From Gymnothorax reevesii (Eukaryota; Chordata; Actinopteri; Anguilliformes; Muraenidae): a DNA stretch of 64,000 bases. The notes below the pieces were generated by a model. That model did no database searches, was not told where the DNA came from, and saw only the letters and a list, made by a program, of their open reading frames with translations. Positions 34,403-45,127 of the stretch are shown here, piece by piece (position 1 is the first letter of the stretch; each line of letters starts with the position of its first letter). The position numbers and the translations under genes are program-made. Location: positions 73,619,367-73,683,366 of the forward strand of contig CM056580.1 of NCBI GenBank assembly GCA_029721435.1. The letters run 5' to 3'.

Positions 34403-35406
34403 GGCTGCGTTCCAATCCGAAATAAGATACTCCCTTCACTTCTTCCCTCCAGTCGAGTGAGCCTTCAGAATGACGTAACAGGCGAGTAAGCCCTTCCCGA
34501 GTGAGGGAGGGCAATCGAGGGGACTTAGGGGGAGGGTTGTGGGAAATCGGATTGGAACGACCCTCGTCGCGTTTTTTCCTGCACTTGTACATTTGTCAAC
34601 AAGCTAGCGGGAAGTTTGCGTTGCCATGGAGCCGAGTGAGTTAGTTGCCAGTACGTTCCATAGATATATGTATATGTACGTTCTACCTTTTACAGTTCGC
34701 GCGGAATTATCGTGTGTTCGTGGCAAGTAGAAGACAGCGTGCTCATTTGACTGCTGCGGCATTAGTTAATGTTTTATGGGAAAATAAAGCTTCTTTCACC
34801 CCTGAGGCGAAATGAATTTTTCGCACAACAGATTGCATGAGCTGTGCGATGGATGCGTAAATTCGCGTCTTTGCATTTGAATGTAATCTGTCGCGCGAAA
34901 AATTCGATTCGCGTCCAGTGTGAAAGCGGCTTTTAGCTCCGCAACAGTCCTCACGGATGCTATAGGCTAGCTACAGCAAAAATGAACGCTAAGTCTCAAA
35001 TGCTTAAAAATAATGCGAAACCGATGCCCCTCACCCCCAAACTTCGCTGTTTGCATATAGCTATGTCATACACTACTCGTACACAATTCTCACATTTGTA
35101 TGGTAATTTCCCTGCCACAATTCCTTGTTTTGCCATTTGAAATAAATGTCGGACGTGAAATTTTGACCGAGGGAGAATGAGCAAAGCATTCTGGGCAATA
35201 TCAAAGCTTGGAGGGATGTTCGTTGTTGGCTTCGTTTGAGGGAGGATAATCGAGGGCTTGAGCGAATGAAAATGCGCCCTTCCCTCCGCCAAACCGGATT
35301 ACACGTGGCAGCCATTTTACATCCGGGATTTTATGGGGATTCCCCCCTCGATTGGGGGGCGAGTGAACACGACGAAGCAAGCATTTTTTCGGATTGGAAC
35401 GCAGCC
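34403..35406. mobile_element. 1.0-kb TIR element with 3-bp flank CAG
   Basis: It begins GGCTGCGTTCCAATCCGAAA and ends with the exact complement TTTCGGATTGGAACGCAGCC. CAG flanks both ends (34400-34402, 35407-35409). The related LTR-like element A reads ACACAG followed by AATCCATTAAATCACC at the corresponding place without this insertion, which supports the boundaries as an empty site. The left terminal region carries a second inverted copy of the motif (ATCGGATTGGAACG near 34547). No transposase. Superfamily undecided. Confidence 0.85.
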
Positions 35407-35722
35407 CAGACTTCATTTAAATCACCCGAAGTCAGTGAGGACGCAGACAGGGAAGACGGACTGAACCAACTAGATCACAAGTCAGGAGAGAGAAGTGCAA
35501 TGGAGCTGAAACATGGAAAGAACCAAAAACCTGAATGTTACAAAAACCAAAAAGAATAAATAAAAGACAATACTCATGAACACAAAACCAGCACATAAAA
35601 CATGATCAAAAACCAGAACCATGATATTTAGGAAGTTTCAGACTACTGGCTGTCTGTATCACCCTAAAAGAATTTGATTTTCCTGTTCTATTGGAGTGAG
35701 GGCTGATAGGCTGAAACACTTA

Positions 35723-36016
35723 AGCCGTTTTCACACAGCACGCGCATGGCGCAGATCTCGGCCACTGCAGCCATTCATTGTCTATGTGATCGCTGGGCGC
35801 GAGGGCGATTTTTAAAACTATATCTTTATTGTTATCGTTGTAGTTATCTCTCTTGATCGGTCGCATAGCAAGCAGCGCCACATGCGTGCACAACGCGCAT
35901 GCGTGCGCCCTACTCGGTTCCAGCTCTGCGCCGTCCAAACCGCGTGCTATGTGAAATCGTCTGCGCCGTACCCAGCGCAGAGCGCCGTCCAAACCGCGTG
36001 CTATGTGAAAACGGCT
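35723..36016. mobile_element. PIF/Harbinger-type MITE, TSD TTA
   Basis: A 294-bp element begins AGCCGTTTTCACACAGCACG and ends with the complement CGTGCTATGTGAAAACGGCT. TTA is duplicated on both sides (35720-35722, 36017-36019), the TWA target typical of PIF/Harbinger. The 3' arm is internally duplicated: GCGCCGTCCAAACCGCGTGC occurs twice about 55 bp apart (about 35928 and 35983). GC-rich and CpG-rich compared with its surroundings. No coding capacity. Confidence 0.88.
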
Positions 36017-36019
36017 TTA

Positions 36020-37090
36020 CTGTTCAGGAAGATCAACTCATTATGGGTGCGCTTATTTGTTGCTAAACTGTAACTGTACTATATACAGCACTGCATCATG
36101 TGCAAAAAAATAAATAAAAATAAAAATAAAGAAAATTTTGTGAAATTCAAAAAGACGTACAGATGTTACCTCTATATGTTCAAGTCCATTTGGTGGCATT
36201 TGTCCAGGCTTGCTTGTTTTACGGATGAAAAACTATAGCAGGTTTTTATCTCTGGTCCGCTACCAAGATAAGAACATCAATTTCAACATATTTTCACAAA
36301 TCTGCATAGTCAGGCTGAAAGTTGTTATGACACAATCATAAATACAATTATAAATACTATCATATTTGCATCTTAAAATGGCTTAAGAACTTAGAATGCT
36401 GAGTGCTCAAACTTTCAAACAGTATATCGTTCAACAGTGTAGCACACTATTTGACGGTATAAAAATGAAATTATACCAAGTGACCCGCCTTCGGGCTGAA
36501 ATTCATGAAAGGGCAAAGCCTTGACCTATCTTTGCACTTGAGGAACAAGGCCTTTTTCTGAGGCTCCTTTTAAACTATAACATTATTACCTTGACTTTTC
36601 ATTGTCATGTGTCAAATCTCCTTATTATTGCAACTTGTCACATCATCATTTGTCCTAAAGGGCCCCCATGCCAACTTTTTTTTTAGTCTTTTGCTGTCAC
36701 CAGATTTGCAAAAAACATATTTTCAATAAGCAATTGATTTCACAAGTTAATGCATCAATGTTTTAACATTGCAAAGGGTGAACTTTTTAAATGACTCCTT
36801 TTTGGATTTTATATGCATCTTCCATAATGCACCTACTTCAACTGTATTTGGTTTGTACACAAATGAGGTTAATGTTATCCTCTACTAAACCTATATGGAA
36901 TTTGTACTGCAAGTGAATTTTATAAAGGTTACTTCCATTGCTCTGGAATAATATTTGCAGCGGACTGATTTTCAATCATGGATAATTACAATAACCCCGA
37001 GCTTGTTATATAAGTTTAAGTAATTTCAGCTGCCTATATATTGATTCTCATATTCTGCATAGCGTGTTGCTCATAGCTGCAACTCATAAA
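36020..37090. other. Intergenic, nothing recognised
   Basis: AT-rich, with an A-rich low-complexity stretch (about 36106-36135). No gene or mobile element identified. Confidence 0.6.
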
Positions 37091-37094
37091 ATTG

Positions 37095-37625
37095 TATATC
37101 AATCTACCACAACATTAAAACCATGGACAGCTGAAGTAAATGACATTGACTAATTTGTATCAATGGCACCGCTCAAGGAGAAGGATTCTTTGGCAACAGT
37201 TCTTAAAGAAGCAGAAAAATGGGCAAGTGCAATGATCAGAGCAACTTTGACAAGGGACAAATTATGATGGCTTGACGATGTCTGAGCATCTTCAAAACAA
37301 CAGGTCTTAGAAGGGTGTTCCAAGGATACAGCACTTAGTACCTACAAAAGTGATCCAAGAGAGGACAACTGGTGAACCAGCGACAGGGTCATGAGTTCCT
37401 AGGGCTCACTGATGCAATTAGGTGGTGAAGGCCAGCCCATCAGGTGTATTTCCAAAAAAGAGCCACTTCAGCTGAAAGAATTGCAGGAAACGTTAATGCT
37501 GGAAATCATAAAATGGTGTCCCAACACACAGTGGACTGGCAACTTGCTCTGTATTAGGTTGTTTAGCCGCAGACCAGAAGCAGTGCCCACGCTGACCCCT
37601 TTCCACGGCTGAAAGAGCCTATGCA
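37095..37625 (+). mobile_element. Tc1 element fragment, 5' third
   Basis: It contains ACATTAAAACCATGGACAGC then TGAAGTAAATGACATTGAC, the familiar 5' terminal region of a fish Tc1 family. Diverged transposase follows: CCTACAAAAGTGATCCAAGA, GAACCAGCGACAGGGTCATG, GTTTAGCCGCAGACCAGAAG, and GACCCCTTTCCACGGCTGAA at the end. Homology stops near the GAAAGAGCCTA phrase at about 37612. The transposase frame is broken. The N-terminal HTH region is covered; the catalytic core is absent here. Confidence 0.75.
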
Positions 37626-37629
37626 TGTT

Positions 37630-38624
37630 TAAAAGAGTAATGCAAGAGATTAAAGTGAATGAGAGACAGTGGCCTTGGGGAATAGAACAGAATTAGTGGG
37701 AGTTCTATTCTAAGGACTGTGGTTTACAAACTAGTAGTTAATAGGACAACAAAACACTCATACAGCATCTTGGTGAGTTTTCTAAGATTGAAGCAAGTAG
37801 TACAACTAAGGAATAATTAAGGAGCTAAAGGCTGTTTACATAAAGACTGTGTTTACATAAAGACACAATAAGAGAAGTTTTGAACAAACTGGTCCCTTAC
37901 ATCGATATGAGATCAGCTGCATTGCTGGATGTGCTTAAAGTGAGGTTTATAGAATTATTATTTACGCTTTGTTGCATGTTGCCCAATATTTTGGACATAG
38001 GTTAAGGGGGGTTTATTTTCTCTAGGCTCATAGATAGCCTGAAAACACAAAATGTTCATTTCAATGGACATTTCCAGATAATAATTTCCTCAATAGGTGC
38101 CCCTCTGATTAGTCACATGATTTACCACAAACAATCACAATGGCTGCATTCACAAGTAAGAGGTAAATTGACAAAATTCAGAAATAGAAATTGTTCAATT
38201 TTTGATCAGACTTTTTTCTGTTGGGGGATGGAAATAGATTGTATAGCACAAACTGAAAACACATAACCTATGTAATGCATATATATTTGTTGGCATACAT
38301 CTGAGTTTAAAAATATTGGACATTATGCATGCCGAGTAAATAGCTCAAATAAGCAACGTCCAGAAGACAGACAGATTGTCATGCATATAAATGACCAGGT
38401 TTCTTCAACTTCACATTATTTATATCACTGCATACGTAATGTCCAAAAAACTGTCAAGCAGTGTGCATCCCACAAGCATAATATCCAAAATAATGGACAG
38501 ACAGACCACCCACTTGTACCCCCCCCCCCCCCCCCCATCCCTATGCATCAAAGGGTTAATTTTTAAAGTTTTGACCAAGTAATTAAAACATGGTTCTTGA
38601 TTGAATTTACTATGTAACTGCCGC
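37630..38624. other. Intergenic, homopolymer only
   Basis: No gene recognised. A run of 18 C residues lies at about 38519-38536. A short direct phrase (TAAAGACTGTGTTTACATAAAGACA, seen across 37841-37865) is a local duplication. Confidence 0.55.
38519..38536. repeat. Poly(C) run
   Basis: Eighteen consecutive C residues; such runs are error-prone in sequencing and can form i-motif or G-quadruplex structures. Confidence 0.9.
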
Positions 38625-38957
38625 TGTTATGGCATGTGCCTGTAGGCCCTTCCCCCTGCTGCATTCTTTGCCTCCACCTTAACGAGCCACATCTATTGCT
38701 CGTTAAGGTGGAGGTAGAGCATTAGTATTTAAGGGTTGGCTGCACCTATCTTGGTGCAGCAGTACTCTGTTTGAGTTCCTGAGCCCTGCTGTGTGTTGTG
38801 CTGCTGCTCCCCTCTGGGACTGTTTTAATCTTTATCATTTAAATTAAAGATTTTCTATTTTTACTCAGCCTGTGTGTTTGGGTCCCTCATCGCTTTTTGG
38901 GATCATGGTCCCAGCGCCCCAGCTTTGTCTCTTGCCGGCGGGCCACAATCCATGACA
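38625..38957 (+). mobile_element. 333-bp solo LTR, TSD GCCGC
   Basis: It begins TGTTATGGCATGTGCC and ends CACAATCCATGACA, with GCCGC duplicated at 38620-38624 and 38958-38962. Inside, in order, are a perfect 17-bp hairpin (38671-38714), a TATA-like GTATTTAAGG near 38726, an AATTAAAGA poly(A)-like signal near 38843 and a GTCTCTTGCCGGCGGGCC segment at the 3' end. Composition and layout (U3, R, U5) fit a short vertebrate LTR. No partner LTR or internal region is present. Confidence 0.87.
38671..38714. repeat. Perfect 17-bp inverted repeat in LTR U3
   Basis: CCTCCACCTTAACGAGC (38671-38687) and its exact complement GCTCGTTAAGGTGGAGG (38698-38714) are separated by 10 nt. It lies about 12-15 bp upstream of the TATA-like box of the solo LTR. 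Confidence 0.95.
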
Positions 38958-39529
38958 GCCGCAGCATTGCAGAGAAGAGAAGTGTTTTAAACTGCCAATT
39001 AATTATTCTAATCCCTGGAAAACTTGATCAAGAAAAATTATTGAAAATCCAACATAAGTTCTAATTTAAGTTTTAGTAAGTTTAGTTTAATTTAGTTAAG
39101 GTGTTTTTTTTTGTGCCTCCTCTAATTACTGCCGAGCAGCTGCGCCAAATCTACATACAGCGCCCTCCATAGTTATTGGTTAAGATGTATTAAAAGCCTT
39201 AAAATGAATTCAATTTTTATTGCAGAAGCATACTCTCACACTGAAAATTGTAGAAAAATGTAACCTTCCACTCAATTGAATTTAAGGGGTAAAAAATCCC
39301 TGACTAAGAAATAATGATATTTCATAAAATCACCTGTTCAACAATTATTGGCATCCCTAACAATTCCTAGGAAATAAATGTAATTGAAGTATTTCTGTCA
39401 TTTCTACAGTAGTTTACAAAGTTGATCAGAGTATCTAGGAACATTTAATTAGTAATTCATCACTTCCTGTTTCCCTGGGGCATAAATATGATGTGACACA
39501 GAGGCCATTTCTCTTATCCACTCTTCAAG

Positions 39530-40515
39530 ATGGGAAAGACAAAGGAACACACCATTCTAGTAAGGCAGATGCGTGTCGACCTTCACAAGTCAGGCAACAG
39601 CAACAAGAAAATAGCCGCTCACCTGCACCTGCCCAAATCATTAAGAAGTTTAAAACAACTGGAACAGTGGTAAACAAGCCTGGACGAGGATGCAAGGTTA
39701 TTTTGCCATCACGCACAGTCAGGAGGATGGTAACAGAAATAAAAAGCTCACTGTTAAAGAATTGCAACCAATGGTAGCATCTTGGGGTCACAGAATCTCC
39801 AAAACAACCATCAGGCGCTATCTACATGCCAACAAGCTGTTTGGGAGGCATGCACGGAAAAAACCTTTTCTCACTCACAATCATTTCTCACTCACAATCA
39901 CAATCGCTAAGGGGTACTGGGATTTCAACTGGGACCGTGTGCTTTGGTCAGATAAGACCAAGGTAGAGCTTTCTGGCAACAAACACTGTAAGTGGGTCTG
40001 GCGGAACACTAAAGATGAGTATAGAGAAAAGCACCTCATGCCCACTGTGAAGTATGGGGGAGGATCGGTGATGCTGTGGGCCTGTTTCTCTTCTAGAAGC
40101 CCTGGGAACCTTGTTAGGACGCATGGCATCATGAACACTTTGAAATACCGGGACATTTTAAATCAAAATCTGGTGGCCTCTGCCCAAAAGCTGAAGATGG
40201 GTCGTCACTGGGTCTTTCAGTAAGATAATGACCTTAAACGTGGCCAAATCTACTCAGAAATGGTTCACCAGACACAGAATCAAGCTCCTCCCATGGCCAT
40301 CTCAGTCCCCAGACCTCAAACCCATTGAAAACCAGTGGAGTGAGCTGAAAAGGAGAGCGCAGAGGAGAGGACCCAGGTCGCTGGATGATTTAGAGAGATT
40401 GTGCAAAGAGGAATGGTCGAAGATCCCTCTTTCTGTATTCTCCCATCTTGCGAAACATTATAGGAAAAGATTAGGTGCTGTTTTATTGGCAAAAGGGGGT
40501 TGTACAATGTATTAA
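39530..40515 (+). pseudogene. Tc1 transposase pseudogene (DD34E)
   Basis: It starts at the ATG of MGKTKEHTILVRQMRVDLHK, the typical N-terminal paired-like HTH start, and is then broken by several frameshifts. Later blocks are clear: KELQPMVASWGHRISKTTIR, VLWSDKTKVELSGNKHCKWV (first catalytic Asp), YGGGSVMLWACFSSR, a stop just before the DND block (second Asp, 40223 onwards) and SPDLKPIENQWSEL (catalytic Glu), ending KGGCTMY and TAA at 40513-40515. DDE motifs survive, but in three frames separated by stops. Tc1 transposase inserts at TA. This copy is inactive. Confidence 0.88.
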
Positions 40516-40644
40516 GATCAGGGGTGCTAATAATTGTGGCACACATGTAAAAGAATTATTTCTTAATGTGGGATTTTTTTCCCACTGAATAAATGCACTT
40601 GAATTAAAGGTTGGATTTTCCTCTTTTTTTCATTGTGGTCCTAT

Positions 40645-41712
40645 TGATACGGAATCAGTTAGACACCAGAAGCGGGGTGAAGGGAAATGAGGATTTATTT
40701 AAAACAGAAAACAAAACAGGCACGAGGGCCAACAAAAAACTTGGCCCAAAGGGTTGCAAAAGACAAACTAAGGTTAGCTACACAGAGCTGAGAACTAAAG
40801 AGCAAAAACGGCAAGAACAAAAAACCACTGGAAACTCCAGGGAGATAAGCAAGAACAGAAATAATCAACGATACTAAGGCTATATACAAAAATGACTATG
40901 AGAACAAGGCTTGGGAACATGAACGTGAGCGTGAACTAGAGAACAAAACTTGCACATGGAACGAGACTTGGAAACAAGAACTTGAACATGGAGCGAGACT
41001 CGAGACACTGTCTGCCAGCCAACTTCCACCGCATCCAGATAAAGGCTTAGAAATCATGACATGAAGGGCAACACCTGGAGAAGGAGAACAAGAGGCATGG
41101 CAAGATCAAGACATGGACAGAGATTGGTGGACAAGACTTGCTCATTAAGACAATGAGCGTGCTCAGCTTAAGTACCAATTAAGTATGCAGTTTGGAAGCA
41201 AGCATGAATGTTAAGAACAGAAAAGCACAGCAAGACTTGAAATAGCAAAGCAGGAATCATGACAACAAACTCCCTGTCTAAATTAGTAATATTAGTAATG
41301 TGCCTAACTAAGAATTACACCACCCAGTGAGTGTTAGTAAATGTTAGTAACTTAAAAACAGTTAATTGCCAATTAAGCTTAGACAGCCCTGAATCAGCAC
41401 AGCACAGAAGGAAGAGTGAAATACCAAAGCCAACCATAGCTCAGAAATGTGCAACAACGAAGGCACGGGGCGGAACGCAGACAAGCGGTGGAGTGGCTTG
41501 GCAGACCTGGCGAAAACAAAAACATGGAAAAGTAAAAACATGGACAATGAATGTGAAACATGAAATGCAAAGACCTGATACAAGAAACTGTTAAAACTGT
41601 GACTATGAACTATGAGCATGAACTATGAAACTATGAAACTATGAACATGAAACTGTTAAAACCATAAATGCTGTACTGTTCTGGCCAAAGGCCAGAACCC
41701 CGGAACACAACA
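40645..41712 (-). mobile_element. 1,068-bp solo LTR inside Tc1, TSD CCTAT
   Basis: It begins TGATACGGAATCAGTTAG and ends CCGGAACACAACA, flanked by CCTAT at 40640-40644 and 41713-41717. On the minus strand it runs TG...CA with a poly(A) signal (TTTAAATAAATCC, complement of about 40691-40703) near its 3' end. The terminus GGAACACAACA and the TTAGTAA-rich interior (about 41284-41350) are shared with LTR-like element A, so they belong to one family. The interrupted Tc1 dates it as younger than that Tc1. Confidence 0.85.
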
Positions 41713-41907
41713 CCTATATTATTTGGAAAAAAAATCAGAATTTATTAGAAGCTAAAGAGCACATCTTAACCAGGGGTGCCAATAATTATGGAGGGTGCTG
41801 TTTTATAAACGTGACCTTAGGGTGAAACTTATGCTATTGATTATTCTCCAGCGAAAGTAATTAGCAATGTACAATACCGATGAATTGTTACAGCCATGTC
41901 TCTAAAA

Positions 41908-42121
41908 CAGTGCTTCTCAAACCTCTTCTGGAGGACCACCTGTCCTGCATGTTTTAGATCTTTCCCTGTTTTAGCGCAGGTGATTAAAATGATCAGCTCG
42001 TTATTGACCCTCTAAAGCTCATTGATAACATCCTGACTATTTGAATCACTTGTGCTGGGGCAGGGAAAGATCTAAAACAGGCAGGGCAGGTGGTCCTCCA
42101 GGAGAGGTTTGAGAAACACTA
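41908..42121. mobile_element. hAT-type MITE, perfect 8-bp TSD CTCTAAAA
   Basis: It begins CAGTGCTTCTCAAACCTCTT and ends with the near-complement AGGTTTGAGAAACACTA. The identical 8-mer CTCTAAAA flanks both ends (41900-41907, 42122-42129). The inner arms TGTTTTAGATCTTTCCCTG and CAGGGAAAGATCTAAAACA also pair. It is 214 bp, non-coding and a different subfamily from the copies at 11918 and 15030. Confidence 0.93.
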
Positions 42122-42564
42122 CTCTAAAAGATAAGTCAATAAAGTATCATTTTACTTTTACCATGCAGGAATAAAAGGATGACTAACGATACTGTTTGCT
42201 ATAGTCCAGGCAGCTATTCGCCTATACAAATGCTTTATCCACTAGACATCCTCGATCACAACTTACTGACCTTTACATAACCATTAATAATAAGCCTTAG
42301 AGATGTGGTATCTAGTAACCAGTATTCAACCTCCACCAATATCGAATGAAATCAATACTTTTTTTTTTGCTTACCTTGATGTTTAGGTACCCGGAGAAAC
42401 ATTCAGGTGTGGAAAAATGTCAAGTGCACATCCAGTCAAGAAAATTTGAAGTTAAATTTTTTGTACTATTATTTGTGGTAATAGCATATAACGGCGGTAG
42501 CCATGTTACTGATGACACACTGGATTTCTAAGGCCTGTGCAGCACATGCATTCGCAATATTAAA

Positions 42565-42846
42565 TATAAATATTAAATTCTAAACCCCCTTCTCACTAAT
42601 AAAACCCCCCAAAATACATTGGTGGTGCTCCCCATTTAAAAATCATTCTAGCGAACAAAAAGCCGAAAAAGTAGAGGTTGAATACGGAATTATTTCTTTA
42701 TTTTCAATAGTAAATATTAATATTAAATTCTGAGCCGCATTCTTGCTAGAAAAACCCCCAATATATATTGCCACCCCCTTTTAAGATTGTTATAGCAAAT
42801 AAAAAGTCAAAAAAGTGGAGGTTGGATACGGAATTCTTTCCACAAC
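42565..42846. repeat. Two-copy tandem duplication, about 145-150 bp
   Basis: TATTAAATTCTAAACCCCCT (42571) recurs as TATTAAATTCTGAGCCGCAT (42721). Each copy is followed by a CTAATAAAACCCCC-like phrase and ends GAGGTTGAATACGGAATTA or GAGGTTGGATACGGAATTC. The copies are clearly diverged. Confidence 0.8.
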
Positions 42847-43119
42847 AAAATTTATTACAGTAGTCTATTGTTTCCTTGATTTTAGCCTTGTTTGAGCAAA
42901 AACAGCAGAGACTAGCTAGCTAGCCAGAGATCACTGCATGATCCATAGGTAGCCAGCTCATGTACGAATGTACTGTAACACGTGCACAATCCCATATTAC
43001 GCACCATTGATCATCATCTCAAAAAGGATAGGCCCATACTTCTATTTGACACGTTATGACGTTTTCCAGTTAATTTAATTTTTCCCTCGGACAAAAGTGT
43101 CCGCATGTGCGGCATGACT

Positions 43120-43495
43120 TCAGACTGTCTCTGCCGCTGCTCAGACACGTACCACCTCCCTAAACACTGTGGCAGGCCCAGTACACCCAGTCATGAGACC
43201 GGACTCCCGGATGACACTGGCCTTATAATGCACCCTGCCACACAGCAAAACTTGTTCAGGAACGGTTTGAGGAACTTGATAAGTGTTGACATCGTCTCCA
43301 AATTCCCCATGTCTCAAGTCAATGAAGCATCTGAGGGATGTGCTAGAATGTTTTATCTGTCTGATTCATGAAGACCCGCCTTACAACCTCCAGGGCTCAA
43401 AGGATCTTGGTGCCAGAGTCCACAGGACACTGCAGAGGTCTTGTGGAGTCCAAGACTCGATGGTTCAGAGCTGATTTTGTAGTTATAATGTTGTG
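43120..43495 (+). mobile_element. Tc1 element fragment, 3' third
   Basis: Diverged transposase coding for the C-terminal catalytic part: CAGACACGTACCACCTCCCT, TGCACCCTGCCACACAGCAA (equivalent to the DNAPCH block), TTGTTCAGGAACGGTTTGAG, CCTCCAGGGCTCAAAGGATC, TCTTGTGGAGTCCAAGACTC, ending near ATAATGTTGTGGCAGATCAG, the usual 3' terminal phrase. The frame is broken. It starts about where the fragment at 60285-60525 stops. Confidence 0.75.
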
Positions 43496-43499
43496 GCAG

Positions 43500-44820
43500 A
43501 TCAGAGAACATTGCTTTATTGGAAGATTCCTTTTGAATTGTGCAGCATTTTTATTATGTTAGCTTTTGTTAGTCTTGAAAAATAGGAGGAAGAAGCAGAA
43601 CCTTTGTTTTGGAAAATACATATTTAAAAAAAAAATTGCTTCAACAATTTGTATCAGCTGTGAGGGCTTATCACAGGCATGTTCTAATGAGCTGTACACC
43701 ATTGGCAAGCAGGCTAGAGTTGCCAAAATGTACAGTGTTTCACAGGCTTGTCATGATTTCCCAAGTCCCAGTAATTTCTAGGGCTTCTTAACTTTTGTTA
43801 TTTACTTAGGTAGAGTAGGAGGCAAGATTATAATGCACCGTGTTAAAAACACTATCATGATTCAAGTGACCATAATCCATTACCTGTACATTGATTTTCA
43901 CGGGCAACCTTAATTATCAGTTAATACATTTAAAGTGTGCAATTGTTCTGTAATTATTACTGTCAACATAGTCATGCTTAATTTCTAATTATATTTTGAT
44001 TAGAAGGATGAGGCTGAATTGCACTGTTTACTGTGTACTATTCTCTGTTGTGAGAAGTTGTCAGGTAAGTGTATCCTGTTTCAATGTGGGTGCTGTGCAG
44101 GGAAATGTACTGGGTATCCCTGGATAATTTTTTACAGTGTTAAACTAATGTCATTCCTGTCGCCTGTACTGATAACTTATGACTTTCTTGTATTACTAGA
44201 AATAACAGGTTATTATTGGGCTTGCATCCTACTGTACATTAATCTGTTTTCAAATGACCTGTATCGCTGTATTACAGAGAGGGTTTCTTTTTTTTTTTTA
44301 CTACTTGTGTATCAGATTGAACTGTAGACTGAATGGCTGAATATTCCTTAACTCGTCTTTAAACATAAATTATAATGCAGATTATAGTGTTTTATATTTG
44401 AAAAGCTATCAATTGGAGTTGTATGTTACCTAAACTGTTTTATTATTTATTGGATGGGCAACATAATCGTGATAAATGTGATAAAGTGAGGTAATACGAA
44501 AAACTAATCTTTAACCATAACTACCACAGAAGCTGTTTCGCAGTACTGGAAGTGTATCACGTCTCTTACTCCAAGAAGCAAGGCTTTTTTTTTTTGGTTT
44601 TTTTGAAGCTTTGAAATGTTCATTTTTTTCATACCGGATGTTGTAGCATAATAAATAGTTATTCACCATTTGTTTTCATTTGAAATTTTTCATCACATCC
44701 ATGCATAGAGGTTTATTGTGTTTGAGATAGCCATAAAAATAATTTCACAAAAAATTCATGTTAATTCAGCAATGGTTATAAATGATGGAGAAAGAAATGC
44801 CATATGGGTGCATATTTATC
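43500..44820. other. Intergenic, nothing recognised
   Basis: AT-rich sequence with T-rich runs (44287-44300, 44586-44602). A 102-codon frame (44019-44327) is Leu/Ile/Cys-rich, has no recognised motif and is probably chance. Confidence 0.55.
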
Positions 44821-44828
44821 CATATGCG

Positions 44829-44860
<32 letters not shown>

Positions 44861-44861
44861 A
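44829..44861. repeat. (TG)n microsatellite
   Basis: About 15 TG units directly before the Tc1 copy at 44870. Confidence 0.9.
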
Positions 44862-45127
44862 TGGATATACAGTGCTGTGAAAAAGTATTTGACCCCTTCC
44901 TGATTTTGTATTTTTCTGCATATCTGTCACACTTAAATGTTTCAGATGATCAAACAAATTTTAATATTTGACCCCCCCCCCCCAAGTGATGAATTAACTG
45001 TGATCAACCACATTTCTTGCCTTCAATTTTAATAGCCACACCCAGGCCTGATCACTGCCAGACCTGTTGAATAGAACCTGTCTGACAAAGTGAAGTAGAC
45101 TAAAAGATCTCAAAAAAGCAACACATC

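Larger units (their letters stand above)
32262..35625 (-). mobile_element. LTR-like element B (related to A), heavily nested
   Basis: Segments around the insertions align with LTR-like element A. GCGGAGAATAGAACAGGGCG then ATTAGT-rich sequence (about 34165-34345) matches 24663-24830, and CATTTAAATCACCCGAA (35412-35428) matches 24875-24892. The left end has a complement poly(A) signal region (TTTATTTGAG, about 32319). It is interrupted by a 512-bp solo LTR (32528), a MITE (33303), a fold-back element (33635) and a 1.0-kb TIR element (34403). Outer ends are approximate and no TSD was found. Confidence 0.5.
39158..41800 (+). mobile_element. Tc1/mariner element split by a solo LTR
   Basis: It begins after TA with CAGCGCCCTCCATAGTTATT and ends with the complement AATAATTATGGAGGGTGCTG. 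The poly(A)-like AATAAATGC follows the transposase pseudogene near 40588. The host element is about 1.57 kb once the 1,068-bp LTR insertion (40645-41712) and one copy of its 5-bp TSD are removed, the normal size for Tc1. The transposase frame is broken. Confidence 0.9.
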
